Source: a bacterium (GTDB taxonomy: Bacteria; Patescibacteriota; Saccharimonadia; Saccharimonadales; Saccharimonadaceae). Taken from it: 47,497 nucleotides of DNA. Position 1 is the stretch's first letter. Each line of letters starts with the position of its first letter. The notes under the pieces are model-generated. The model saw only the letters and a program-made list of their open reading frames with translations. It was not told the origin of the DNA and did not search any database. A program made the translations under genes and the position numbers. Of this stretch, positions 11,941 through 18,934 are shown piece after piece. Where the stretch lies: positions 1-47,497 of the forward strand of contig JAUIBD010000008.1 in the NCBI GenBank assembly GCA_030427525.1, written 5' to 3'.

Positions 11941-12244
11941 TAATAATCGATGTTAATAATGCAAGTTTTATTAACAACAACTATCTACATCTGTAAAATT
12001 ATTATGTCATTTGAATATCAACGTTGTTATTGAAACAACTATACATTATATTTTTATGCATATCTCCGCTTCCTACCCATTCAACTAACCCTACACCTTA
12101 ACTTTCCTGCAGACCGAAGAAAAAACATGAAAGACCTGTGCGGCAGCTTTTATTGATATGTATCTGCCGTGTCCAGGCAGACTAGGACATGCTCTGCATC
12201 CCAATTTCGTAGCTAAAATGCTACGTGTCATAGACCATCGTGAA

Positions 12245-12552
12245 TTAGCAGGGTTGTATTGGGCGTTCGCCAAGACCACTAAAACAACTAGGCTCTGTGC
12301 GCTCTGTCAACGTACATGTTCCCTCACGCAAGTTCGATAGTTTATTGGCGACATTGATTTGCGTCACGGCATAGTCATAGTTCTGCAAGATAAGTTTGAG
12401 TAAATTGCTGCATATCATGCGCAGGTACAATACCCATGCGCTGCATAAAACCGTACTTCAACAATTTATCTGTGCTATAGTCGATTTCGTATAAATTTTC
12501 GTCGTATGCGCAGCCATTCTACGAGTAAGTAAACGATACGATATTCATACAT
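12245..12552 (-). pseudogene. Probable decayed small gene with two frameshifts
   Basis: Three minus-strand segments in three frames line up head to tail. The first starts at ATG 12552 (MYEYRIVYLLVEW). The second, about 12512 to the TGA at 12375, reads protein-like (AYDENLYEIDYSTDKLLKYG, then FMQRMGIVPAHDMQQFTQTY). The third, below about 12384, reads YDYAVTQINVANKLSNL. Joined with two single-base corrections they make one continuous protein of about 70-100 residues. I do not recognise the family. Sequencing error or chance ORFs remain possible. Confidence 0.35.
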
Positions 12553-12652
12553 GTAGTGTTCACATGCTACGCATATGATACGAACCACACTAGATGCTCA
12601 TTTACATTAATCCACGTAGTATTTTTTACGCAAAAAAAGTCTAAGAAAGTTA

Positions 12653-12681
12653 TTGACACAAGCATTTTAAAGTCATATTAT
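12653..12681 (+). promoter_or_regulatory. Strong sigma70-type promoter with no coding sequence behind it
   Basis: TTGACA, 17 nt, TATTAT. The predicted start is near 12688. A terminator follows at 12752-12784, so the transcript would be only about 95 nt. Confidence 0.7.
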
Positions 12682-12687
12682 AGGGGT

Positions 12688-12784
12688 AGTCTTTGAATAA
12701 ATTAATTATACAGAGACCAAAAACAAACAAAAACGAAAAAACTCCACATAAAACAACCGTTCCTCGCAGGCGGTTGTTTTTTTG
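12688..12784 (+). ncRNA. Candidate small RNA (promoter-terminator unit)
   Basis: The unit has a strong promoter, an unstructured A-rich body (ACCAAAAACAAACAAAAACG) and an intrinsic terminator, but no ORF with a plausible start. The A-rich body resembles the leader of the surface-protein gene at about 5168-5195. It could be a small RNA or the remnant promoter-leader of a lost gene. The 3' end is set by the terminator U-run; the 5' end is inferred. Confidence 0.45.
12752..12784 (+). terminator. Intrinsic terminator of the candidate sRNA
   Basis: AACAACCG pairs with CGGTTGTT around an 11-nt loop and is followed by a run of T. Confidence 0.8.
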
Positions 12785-12807
12785 TTAACCTGCTACATGA
12801 CAAAATA

Positions 12808-12838
12808 AAAAAATCTAACTATCGCTAGATTTTTTATC
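12808..12838 (-). terminator. tmRNA terminator
   Basis: On the minus strand AAAATCTAGCGATAGTTAGATTTTTTT forms a hairpin (AAATCTA with TAGATTT) followed by T residues, 9 nt beyond the tmRNA CCA end. It reads well from both sides. Confidence 0.7.
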
Positions 12839-12846
12839 ATCAGAAT

Positions 12847-13233
12847 TGGTGGAGCTGCCGGGCACTGCCCCCGGGTCCAAACGGTAACCTTCTACTCGTC
12901 TACAAGCATAGTTTGATTCAGCATTTGTTACGCATCATCGAAATAGAAATCAAACAAACAAAATCGATTCAGCGCGCTAAAAAATTTCCGCAGTTTGCCG
13001 TAGCTGCCCAGCAAGTACGTACACGACATGAATATGACACCGCATCCGTGCTATGTCGTCTGCATAGTGCGATGGCCTAAGGTTTTTAGGCGTAGGCAGG
13101 AGACAGCTGAAGTGACTTCAGGCTGTTCCAAACCTTTGCAATTGGATTTGCAATTATTATTCAGTTTACGTCTGAAAATCGGCTCGCAAAGTAGATTGTT
13201 AAGATCCATTTGTCGAAAGCTATAGTCAGCCCC
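12847..13233 (-). ncRNA. ssrA: tmRNA (one-piece)
   Basis: tmRNA rescues stalled ribosomes with SmpB and tags the nascent protein for degradation. The 5' end reads GGGGCTGACTATAGCTTTCG and the 3' end GGCAGCTCCACCA, giving a 7-bp acceptor stem with one G-U pair, a T-arm-like segment (GGACCCGGGGGCAGTGCCCGG region) and an encoded CCA. The likely resume codon is the GCA at 13151, in the context TAATTGCAAAT, like the TAGTCGCAAAC of E. coli. The tag frame then runs to TAA at 13086: 21 residues starting ANPIAK and ending SPAYA. A hairpin CTGAAGTCACTTCAG sits inside the tag frame, as in other tmRNAs. It is 387 nt long. RNA identity is firm; the tag is a prediction. Confidence 0.92.
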
Positions 13234-13303
13234 TCGACCATTACCTCTGTTATTTTAGCATAGTTTACATATATTTACTAGTTATGCTTTACTTATAAGC
13301 ACT

Positions 13304-14833
13304 ATGTCAGCCGTTTCCAAGGTATTGTCCGTTGCACCAGTTGGTTTTGAAGGCCGATTAATAGAGGTCGAGAGTGATATGAAGAATGGACTGCCAAGCA
13401 TCCAGATTGTTGGTATGGGAAGTAAAGCAATTGAAGAGGCTAAAGAGCGTGTCAGAAGCGCTGTAACAAACTCTCTGCTTGACTTCCCCGCCAAGAAGCT
13501 TATTGTTAACCTCGCGCCCGCAGAACTGCCCAAGGATGGCTCACACTATGACTTACCCATTGCACTAGCAATCCTTGCATCTAGCGGACAGCTTCGTCAA
13601 GCAGATGTTGAATCGGCCGTGTTCGCTGGTGAGCTTGCATTAGACGGTAGCCTACGTCCTATTCGCGGTGCAATATCTATCGCCGAAGCAGCACGCAGCG
13701 CAGGGCTTTCCGCGGTGTATCTACCTATTCAAAATGTAGAGCAAGCTATGTTAGTTGAAAACATTGAGATTATCGGTGTCAAAGACCTCAAAAGTCTATT
13801 TCTACATCTGAAGAAGGAAGTTCTCATTACAACACCTGCTGCTACGAATAATCAACAGCGTCCTGCAGCCGCCCCGCATGGTGGTGCTATAACGTTAGAT
13901 GATGTGAAGGGGCAAGATAAGGCGAAAAGAGCATTGTTAATTGCAGCCGCTGGCCGACATAATATACTCCTTACTGGATCACCGGGCGCTGGGAAAACAA
14001 TGCTGGCTAAAACGCTCAACTCACTTCTTCCGCCTCTAACAAGTGACGAGCAGATAGCCGTGACAAAGCTCCACAGTCTCGCCGGTGAATCAATCAACGA
14101 AATTATTTCAAGTCGACCGTTTCGTGCACCTCATCACACAGCAAGTCGTATTGCGCTAATCGGTGGAGGAAACAAACCAAAGCCAGGTGATATCAGTCTT
14201 GCTCACCTCGGCGTACTGTTTTTAGACGAAATGCCCGAATACCCCAGAGCAACCCTCGAATCCTTGCGTCAGCCACTAGAGGATAAGAAAGTCTCTATTA
14301 GCCGTATAAACGGTCACGTTCAGTACCCTGCTGATTTCATGCTTGTTGCTACAATGAATCCGTGTCCATGCGGATACTATGGTGACGACAAACATGAATG
14401 TACCTGCACATCTAATCAGATTTTGTCTTACCAGCAACGTTTATCGGGCCCGCTGCTTGATCGCATAGATTTAGTTGTGTCTGTAACACGGGTTAAGAAT
14501 GATGAGCTATTAGAGCATACGACGTCGTCTAATATACAACAAACAGAATCCGTTAATGCGATCCACACTGCCTACGAAATGCAGCGCAATAGATATGAAA
14601 GTAGTACGAAATACAACGCTAATCTATCGTCAAAAGACGTAAAAACCAAATTAGCACTCTCACCCGCTGTTCGCCAAATTCTTGCGCAGGCAACTGATCG
14701 ACTGCATGTGAGCGCCAGAAGTTACTTCAAGATAATTAAAGTAGCCCGGACGATTGCGGACTTAGAAAAGTCGAACGAAATACTTCCCTCGCACATAGCT
14801 GAAGCGCTTCAATATCGTGCTCCTGTTAGCTAA
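13304..14833 (+). CDS. comM: ComM/YifB-family AAA+ ATPase (Mg-chelatase-like)
   Basis: ComM is a hexameric helicase that aids branch migration in natural transformation. The 509 residues show an N-terminal Lon-protease-like fold (about 1-170, KERVRSAVTNSLLDFPAKK), a Walker A GSPGAGKTMLA near 226, RAPHHTAS near 275, a Walker B LGVLFLDEMPE near 305, and the zinc-type cysteines in MNPCPCGYYG and HECTC near 350. The C-terminal Mg-chelatase helical domain follows (SARSYFKIIKVARTIADLE). Length is normal. No Shine-Dalgarno is seen; TTTACT lies 10 nt before the ATG, giving a near-leaderless mRNA. With the pilus locus it suggests DNA uptake ability. Confidence 0.93.
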   Translation: MSAVSKVLSVAPVGFEGRLIEVESDMKNGLPSIQIVGMGSKAIEEAKERVRSAVTNSLLDFPAKKLIVNLAPAELPKDGSHYDLPIALAILASSGQLRQADVESAVFAGELALDGSLRPIRGAISIAEAARSAGLSAVYLPIQNVEQAMLVENIEIIGVKDLKSLFLHLKKEVLITTPAATNNQQRPAAAPHGGAITLDDVKGQDKAKRALLIAAAGRHNILLTGSPGAGKTMLAKTLNSLLPPLTSDEQIAVTKLHSLAGESINEIISSRPFRAPHHTASRIALIGGGNKPKPGDISLAHLGVLFLDEMPEYPRATLESLRQPLEDKKVSISRINGHVQYPADFMLVATMNPCPCGYYGDDKHECTCTSNQILSYQQRLSGPLLDRIDLVVSVTRVKNDELLEHTTSSNIQQTESVNAIHTAYEMQRNRYESSTKYNANLSSKDVKTKLALSPAVRQILAQATDRLHVSARSYFKIIKVARTIADLEKSNEILPSHIAEALQYRAPVS

Positions 14834-14847
14834 ATTTGCGAAAGGTA

Positions 14848-14876
14848 TTGTTTTAACGGGGGTCGCATGATAGAAT
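14848..14876 (+). promoter_or_regulatory. infC-rpmI-rplT promoter
   Basis: TTGTTT, 17 nt, TAGAAT. Transcription would start near 14883, leaving a leader of about 70 nt before infC. Confidence 0.6.
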
Positions 14877-14950
14877 AGAACACGAGTCAAACGTATTCAG
14901 AAACGACTTCTGATAGCCGTTACTCTAGTAAAGCCAAAAAGGAGATTTCT

Positions 14951-15463
14951 ATAGCCGGAAGCCAACAGATTCGCATCAACGAAGCTATTCGAGCATCAGA
15001 GCTGCGTGTCATCGGGTCAAGTGGGGAACAACTTGGTATCCTCCCCCGTGCCGAAGCACTGAAACTAGCCGAAGAAGCTGGCGTTGATCTGGTGGAAATC
15101 TCTCCAAACGCAAACCCGCCTGTTGCCAAAATCATCGACTGGGGTAAATACCAGTACCAAAAGATGAAGGAGCAGCAGAAGAATCGTCGCAGTAGTAAGC
15201 AGAGCGAACTAAAACAAATGCGATTCGGTCTCAAAATCGGAAGCGGAGATTTAGAGATAAAGCTGCGTAAGATCCGTGCATTTTTGGCAGACGGACACAA
15301 GGTTCGAATCCAAATATTCTATCGTGGGCGAGAAATGGCTCATAAAGAATTAGGCTATGGCCTCATCAACAAGATTGTCGCTGAACTAGAGGAAGACGCT
15401 GTCGTAGAACAACAGCCACAGATGGCTGGTCGTAATCTGAGCATTGTAATAAGGAGTAAATAA
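14951..15463 (+). CDS. infC: Translation initiation factor IF-3, ATA start codon
   Basis: IF3 binds the 30S subunit and checks the start codon and initiator tRNA. The first ATG in frame (15092) would remove most of the N-terminal domain. The conserved N-terminus (QQIRINEAIRASELRVIG, GEQLGILPRAEALKLAEEAG) lies upstream in the same frame. AAGGAG at 14939-14944 is 6 nt before ATA at 14951, so I place the start there (170 residues, a normal length). The C-terminal domain has MRFGLKIGSGDLEIKLRK and FYRGREMAHKELG. Non-AUG starts on infC are known to let IF3 repress its own synthesis. It overlaps rpmI by 1 nt (TAATG). Confidence 0.92.
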   Translation: MAGSQQIRINEAIRASELRVIGSSGEQLGILPRAEALKLAEEAGVDLVEISPNANPPVAKIIDWGKYQYQKMKEQQKNRRSSKQSELKQMRFGLKIGSGDLEIKLRKIRAFLADGHKVRIQIFYRGREMAHKELGYGLINKIVAELEEDAVVEQQPQMAGRNLSIVIRSK

Positions 15464-15657
15464 TGCCAAAGCTCAAGACGCACAAAGGCACCGCAAAGCG
15501 AGTGAAAATCACTGGTAGCGGAAAAATCACCCGACGTCGCGCTTCGGGAAACCACTTGCAAGCAAAGAAAAGCAAGAGCCGCAAACGCGCTATCAATTCT
15601 ACTGGTGAAGTAACCGGTAGCATGGCTAAAAATATTAAGCGATCATTAGGAGTCTAA
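15463..15657 (+). CDS. rpmI: 50S ribosomal protein L35
   Basis: L35 is a small, very basic protein of the large subunit. The 64 residues begin [20 protein letters not shown] and contain RRRASGNHL and KSKSRKR, as expected. Length is normal. Its ATG overlaps the infC stop, so the two are translationally coupled, in the classic infC-rpmI-rplT order. Confidence 0.96.
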   Translation: MPKLKTHKGTAKRVKITGSGKITRRRASGNHLQAKKSKSRKRAINSTGEVTGSMAKNIKRSLGV

Positions 15658-15661
15658 TACT

Positions 15662-16003
15662 ATGCGAGTTAAACGAAGTGTACCCGCACGTGCAAAGCAC
15701 AAAAAAGTACTGAAAGCCGCAAAAGGCATGCAGCACAACCGTACCCGCAGCTTCCGTCTTGCGAAGCAAGGGGTAATTCGTGCGTTACAGTACGCCTACC
15801 GCGATCGCCGCAACCGTAAACGTGACCTTCGACGTCTTTGGATTTCACGCATAAACGCTGCTGCTCGTGAGAACGGCACAACGTACGGACAGCTAATCAA
15901 TGGCTTAAAGAAAGCAAATGTACAGCTTGACCGTAAAGTACTAGCAGATCTAGCTGTTAACGACCCGAAAGCGTTCACCGCTGTTGTGAAGTCGGTAAAA
16001 TAA
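15662..16003 (+). CDS. rplT: 50S ribosomal protein L20
   Basis: L20 is an early assembly protein of the large subunit. The 113 residues begin [20 protein letters not shown] and contain [21 protein letters not shown] and [11 protein letters not shown], matching the family over its full length. It starts 4 nt after rpmI. In several bacteria L20 represses this operon by binding its leader; I saw no clear mimic here. The operon ends at the terminator at 16022-16050. Confidence 0.96.
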   Translation: MRVKRSVPARAKHKKVLKAAKGMQHNRTRSFRLAKQGVIRALQYAYRDRRNRKRDLRRLWISRINAAARENGTTYGQLINGLKKANVQLDRKVLADLAVNDPKAFTAVVKSVK

Positions 16004-16021
16004 TAGCTTGAAGCTACAACC

Positions 16022-16050
16022 AAAAAGCTCTCCATCACGGAGAGTTTTTT
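16022..16050. terminator. Shared terminator between rplT and rnpB
   Basis: CTCTCC pairs with GGAGAG around ATCAC, with A residues on one side and T residues on the other. It can end transcription from rplT (plus) and from rnpB (minus). Confidence 0.8.
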
Positions 16051-16396
16051 GGTGGGCAGCCAGCCTGTAAGCCGGGTTCTGTTCTGGAAAACCAGTGACG
16101 ACCATCTATCTAGACCGTGTGTTGCCACTCGGTTCAAGCGGTTATCGACCCACGAGCGAGCTACTCTTTATGTGGATCTCCTTGCAGCAGGCAGGGTTTA
16201 CCTCCTTCGCATGTTACCATACGTCGCTGTAGTCTCTTACACTACTCATTTCACCCTTACTTCAGAGAAGCGGTATTGTTTCTGTGGCACTTTCCCTAGG
16301 GTTTCCCCCGGCCGCCGTTAGCGGCTACCATGCTCTATGCTGCCCGGACTTTCCTCTCGCACATACGTGCCAGCGGTCGCCTAGCAGGCTGCCTAA
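16051..16396 (-). ncRNA. rnpB: RNase P RNA (type A)
   Basis: RNase P RNA is the catalytic RNA that trims tRNA 5' ends. On the minus strand the 5' part has GAGGAAAGTCCGGGC and the 3' part ACAGAACCCGGCTTACAG, the two most conserved blocks. The ends pair (GGCAGCC with GGCTGCC) to form P1. Other family signs are GGGGGAAACCC, GGTAAACCC and AGAGTAGCTCGC. The length of about 345 nt is normal. Exact ends are uncertain by a few bases. Confidence 0.95.
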
Positions 16397-16418
16397 TCAG
16401 ATATTATAACACCTCTTC

Positions 16419-17303
16419 TTACTTTTCGGGGTGATCAGCGTGTGCATCCAATATCTTGTTTACCATCCCGTCCGCCAACTGGTTGAATTCTCGTCGGACA
16501 TGAGAAAACTTAACAGACTCAAATTCTTCACTCAGCTCTTTGATCCGCTCGTAAATTGGCCAAAGGTCGTGGTTTTTAATCTTATAAATACCGTTCAACT
16601 GGTTCACTACTAGTAAACTATCCATACGAAAATCTACTGTCTTGGCGCCCATATCAAGGGCTTTTTCTAGTCCAAGCCTAACACCGTGGTACTCTGCTTG
16701 GTTATTAGTTGTGATGCCAAGATAAGCCCCGCCTTGATGCAACACCTCTTCTTTATCGTTCATTATCACAAACCCACTTGCAGATGGTCCTGGATTACCG
16801 CGTGAACCTCCATCAGAATATACAACAACGTGATCGTCATCTTGTGATACATTCGTCATGTTCACCTCTGTATTTTCTGATGTATTTTTTACTACGTCAT
16901 GCTGCTGAGATATGCCAAGTAGCAGCTTTGCGCTTTCGGTTATTTCGTCTTGATGAATGTCTTGGACCTTACGCCACATATACTTATCATAGTTTTCGCC
17001 CAGCTTTACATCAGCTCCACCTTCGCCTAGCGCGACTAGATATAGTATAAACGTATACTGAATGTCTCGATCATCATGATCAACGTAGGTCAATACATCA
17101 AATAGCTGAGCGGTTTGAACGGTTAACCCTGTATCGTCCTTCAAGTATCTTCGAAGTGCATCTTCTGGCTGCTCACCATAACTTAGTTTACCGCCGGGTA
17201 ACTCATATTTACCCAAGATGGACTTTCGGCCATTTGATCGCCTGACTAACAGAGTCTTATCATCATGTTTAATTACTGCTCTGACTGATATCAATTGTTT
17301 CAT
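16419..17303 (-). CDS. Nudix-like domain fused to RNase HI
   Basis: This 294-residue protein joins two domains. Residues 1-130 are a Nudix fold with LPGGKLSYGEQPEDALRRYL, but the box reads R-Y-L-K-D-D where R-E-U-x-E-E is expected, so hydrolase activity is doubtful. Residues 149-294 are a prokaryotic RNase HI that removes RNA from RNA-DNA hybrids. Its catalytic Asp-Glu-Asp-Asp set is visible in YSDGGSRGNPG, NNQAEYHG, FRMDSLLVVNQ and NQLADGMVN. The ATG at 16859 (residue 149) is preceded by GAGG at 5-nt spacing, so RNase H may also be made alone. The main start at 17303 has its own GAGG. Confidence 0.85.
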   Translation of the reverse strand: MKQLISVRAVIKHDDKTLLVRRSNGRKSILGKYELPGGKLSYGEQPEDALRRYLKDDTGLTVQTAQLFDVLTYVDHDDRDIQYTFILYLVALGEGGADVKLGENYDKYMWRKVQDIHQDEITESAKLLLGISQQHDVVKNTSENTEVNMTNVSQDDDHVVVYSDGGSRGNPGPSASGFVIMNDKEEVLHQGGAYLGITTNNQAEYHGVRLGLEKALDMGAKTVDFRMDSLLVVNQLNGIYKIKNHDLWPIYERIKELSEEFESVKFSHVRREFNQLADGMVNKILDAHADHPEK

Positions 17304-17338
17304 GTTTGTTTCCTCTATAACTTTAGTAACTTACCAAT

Positions 17339-17656
17339 CTAGCGTAGATGCTCTGTCAACTTAACAACTTCACCCTCTAGGTCAATGACCTTCTGGTCAG
17401 CTAACCAGGTAATGTGACTTTCGAACGCACTCCATGTATATTCAGAGCCTCCTCCAAATTCTTCAAGAACAGTAGGTGAAACCTCTCTATATATATCTAT
17501 AGCGAGCACCCCTTTAGGTTGAGTCTCAAGTGCCAATATTATCCCCTTTATACATAGATCACGAAACCTGAGAGAGGCCTCTAAAAGAGTTTCTTGATGC
17601 TGGTCAGTCGAATCACCCGTGACCTGTAGTGTGTCGAATCCATTTGGTTTTTTCAT
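17339..17656 (-). CDS. Hypothetical 105-residue protein, possibly winged helix
   Basis: No family is recognised with confidence. Residues 35-105 have a helix-turn-helix-like pattern, with VLAIDIYREVSPTVLEEF, then FESHITWLADQKVIDLEGEVVKLT, resembling a small winged-helix fold that ends in a beta hairpin. The ATG has AGGAGG at good spacing. It is 35 nt upstream of the Nudix-RNase H gene on the same strand and may be cotranscribed with it. Confidence 0.65.
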   Translation of the reverse strand: MKKPNGFDTLQVTGDSTDQHQETLLEASLRFRDLCIKGIILALETQPKGVLAIDIYREVSPTVLEEFGGGSEYTWSAFESHITWLADQKVIDLEGEVVKLTEHLR

Positions 17657-17707
17657 ACCGCCTCCTAGATATATATCTTACCATTATTAGATGTTACTGT
17701 AGCAAAT

Positions 17708-17783
17708 TGGTCGGGATGACTGGACTTGAACCAGCGGCCTCACCACCCCCAGCGGTGCGCGCTACCAACTGCGCCACATCCCG
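17708..17783 (-). tRNA. tRNA-Pro(GGG)
   Basis: The acceptor stem is CGGGATG with CATCCCG, the anticodon loop CTGGGGG gives GGG, the T-arm contains TTCAAGT, the discriminator is A and CCA is encoded. It starts 7 nt after the 3' end of the 6S-like RNA on the same strand, so the two are probably processed from one transcript. Confidence 0.95.
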
Positions 17784-17790
17784 AAACGTA

Positions 17791-17937
17791 GTAGTCCCCC
17801 AGGGCAGTAGCGGCTGATATATCCCCGCGTAAATGCAAGGTGGGAAATCTCAGAGGATCACCACAGTGACCCAGAATGTTGATTACCCTATCAAATGACG
17901 TTAGGAAATCATTTTCGCTACTGCCCTAGAGGACTAC
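17791..17937 (-). ncRNA. ssrS: Long rod-shaped RNA, probable 6S RNA
   Basis: The two ends are complementary over about 22 nt (minus strand GTAGTCC-AGGGCAGTAGCG with CGCTACTGCCCT-GGACTAC, separated by a 3-nt mismatch). The inside has a further TGAT/ATCA pairing and a terminal hairpin (GGTCAC, TGT, GGTGATCC). A closing stem, a less paired centre and an apical hairpin in about 147 nt are the shape of 6S RNA, which binds RNA polymerase. TATAAT at 17942-17947 supplies a -10 box. No conserved primary sequence proves the family, so the name is provisional. Confidence 0.55.
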
Positions 17938-17941
17938 TTAT

Positions 17942-17972
17942 ATTATACTCCTGATTGTTAATACACGCCAAA
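17942..17972 (-). promoter_or_regulatory. Promoter of 6S-like RNA and tRNA-Pro
   Basis: TATAAT lies 4 nt before the start of the rod-shaped RNA. A TTGGCG 18 nt upstream is a possible -35; it falls in the 3' end of the M50 protease gene. Confidence 0.5.
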
Positions 17973-18590
17973 AATTAGTAGGAAAAACTGGAAAATACTG
18001 TTTATTCCAGTTACAAGCACCTGTCCTATTATCGAGCTGGCTAGCATGACTAGGGCAAAAATAAAGAATATGCCGAACTGTTCGATTGATTCCATACCTC
18101 GACGGACAAAATCTGGGGCTAGCGCATAGACAATGCGCGACCCGTCTAGCGGGGGTATGGGTAGCATATTAAACACAAAGAACCCGAGATTTACTACCAC
18201 TGCTGTGGTTAAAAACGTTGCCGCTATGCCCTCTTGTGGCAAACCAGCAAGCACATAGGCACCACTGAACAGAAATGCCAGTATAAAGTTTGTCGCCGGG
18301 CCAGCAAGTGCTACTAATGCGGCGCCCCACTCATCATATTTTAGCCGTGCTGGGTTAAAGGGAACCGGTTTTGCACCACCAAATATAGGACCACCTAGGA
18401 TTGCCAGTGTCAGAGGAAGTGCGATAGTTAATACTGGATGAATGTGCTTAATAGGATTAAGTGTCAGTCTTCCCTGTAATTTAGCGGTGTCATCGCCCAG
18501 CCAATAGCTCATAAATCCATGCATTGCTTCGTGCAATGTCATGGAAAACAAGATAACAACAAGGACTATTAGTAGATAGCTTATGTCCAC
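17958..18590 (-). CDS. Site-2 protease family (M50) membrane metalloprotease
   Basis: This 210-residue integral membrane protein carries the zinc motif HEAMH near residue 20 and the third-ligand motif NMLPIPPLDGSRIV near 140, with about five hydrophobic segments. M50 proteases cut membrane-anchored proteins such as anti-sigma factors; the substrate here is unknown. There is no PDZ domain, which is common in the short branch of the family. The start is GTG, 6 nt after TATAAT (18597-18602), so the mRNA is probably leaderless. Confidence 0.88.
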   Translation of the reverse strand: MDISYLLIVLVVILFSMTLHEAMHGFMSYWLGDDTAKLQGRLTLNPIKHIHPVLTIALPLTLAILGGPIFGGAKPVPFNPARLKYDEWGAALVALAGPATNFILAFLFSGAYVLAGLPQEGIAATFLTTAVVVNLGFFVFNMLPIPPLDGSRIVYALAPDFVRRGMESIEQFGIFFIFALVMLASSIIGQVLVTGINSIFQFFLLIFGVY

Positions 18591-18596
18591 CTCTTT

Positions 18597-18602
18597 ATTA
18601 TA
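18597..18602 (-). promoter_or_regulatory. -10 box of leaderless M50 gene
   Basis: TATAAT, 6 nt, then GTG. It lies 27 nt from the diverging rpmB promoter. Confidence 0.55.
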
Positions 18603-18629
18603 CAGGTTGTGCTACGCTTCCCCCACATC

Positions 18630-18658
18630 TTGACGAAAAGGGTAAAAACCGTTACAAT
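18630..18658 (+). promoter_or_regulatory. rpmB promoter
   Basis: TTGACG, 17 nt, TACAAT. The start would be about 23 nt before the rpmB ATG, leaving room for its GGAAG ribosome-binding site. Confidence 0.7.
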
Positions 18659-18687
18659 GGTACAGATTTATAAAAAAGGAAGTAATC

Positions 18688-18894
18688 ATGGCAGCACGAT
18701 GTGATCTGACCGGTAAAGGCAAGCAGTACGGCCACAATGTGAGCTTCTCTTTGCGACGCACAAAGCGAGTGTTTAAACCGAATCTTCAAAAGAAAACTTT
18801 TGTTGTAGACGGCAAGAAAGTAACAATGACCCTTTCAACGCAAGCAATCCGCACGCTAAAGAAAAAAGGCCTCCTACAACCGGCAACCAAGTAA
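18688..18894 (+). CDS. rpmB: 50S ribosomal protein L28
   Basis: L28 is a small basic protein of the large subunit. The 68 residues begin MAARCDLTGKGKQYGHNVSF and contain SLRRTKRVFKPNLQKK and STQAIRTLKKKGL, matching the family. The zinc-binding cysteine pairs seen in some L28 proteins are absent, so this is the zinc-free form. It has its own promoter and terminator and is monocistronic. Confidence 0.95.
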   Translation: MAARCDLTGKGKQYGHNVSFSLRRTKRVFKPNLQKKTFVVDGKKVTMTLSTQAIRTLKKKGLLQPATK

Positions 18895-18917
18895 AAACCG
18901 CCCACTGGGCGGTTTTT
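18893..18917. terminator. rpmB terminator, bidirectional
   Basis: AAAAACCGCCC-ACT-GGGCGGTTTTT. The symmetrical A and T runs let it serve both rpmB and the converging gene at 18935. Confidence 0.88.
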
Positions 18918-18934
18918 ACTTGGTACGTTAGCGG

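Noticed and set aside
11995-12060. AT-rich stretch with TATACATTATA-like text, considered as a dif site or origin
   Set aside because: It matches only part of one dif arm, with no paired arms, and there are no DnaA-box clusters or dnaA gene nearby.
15092-15463. IF3 starting at the first ATG
   Set aside because: It would delete the conserved N-terminal domain; ATA at 14951 has a well-placed AAGGAG.
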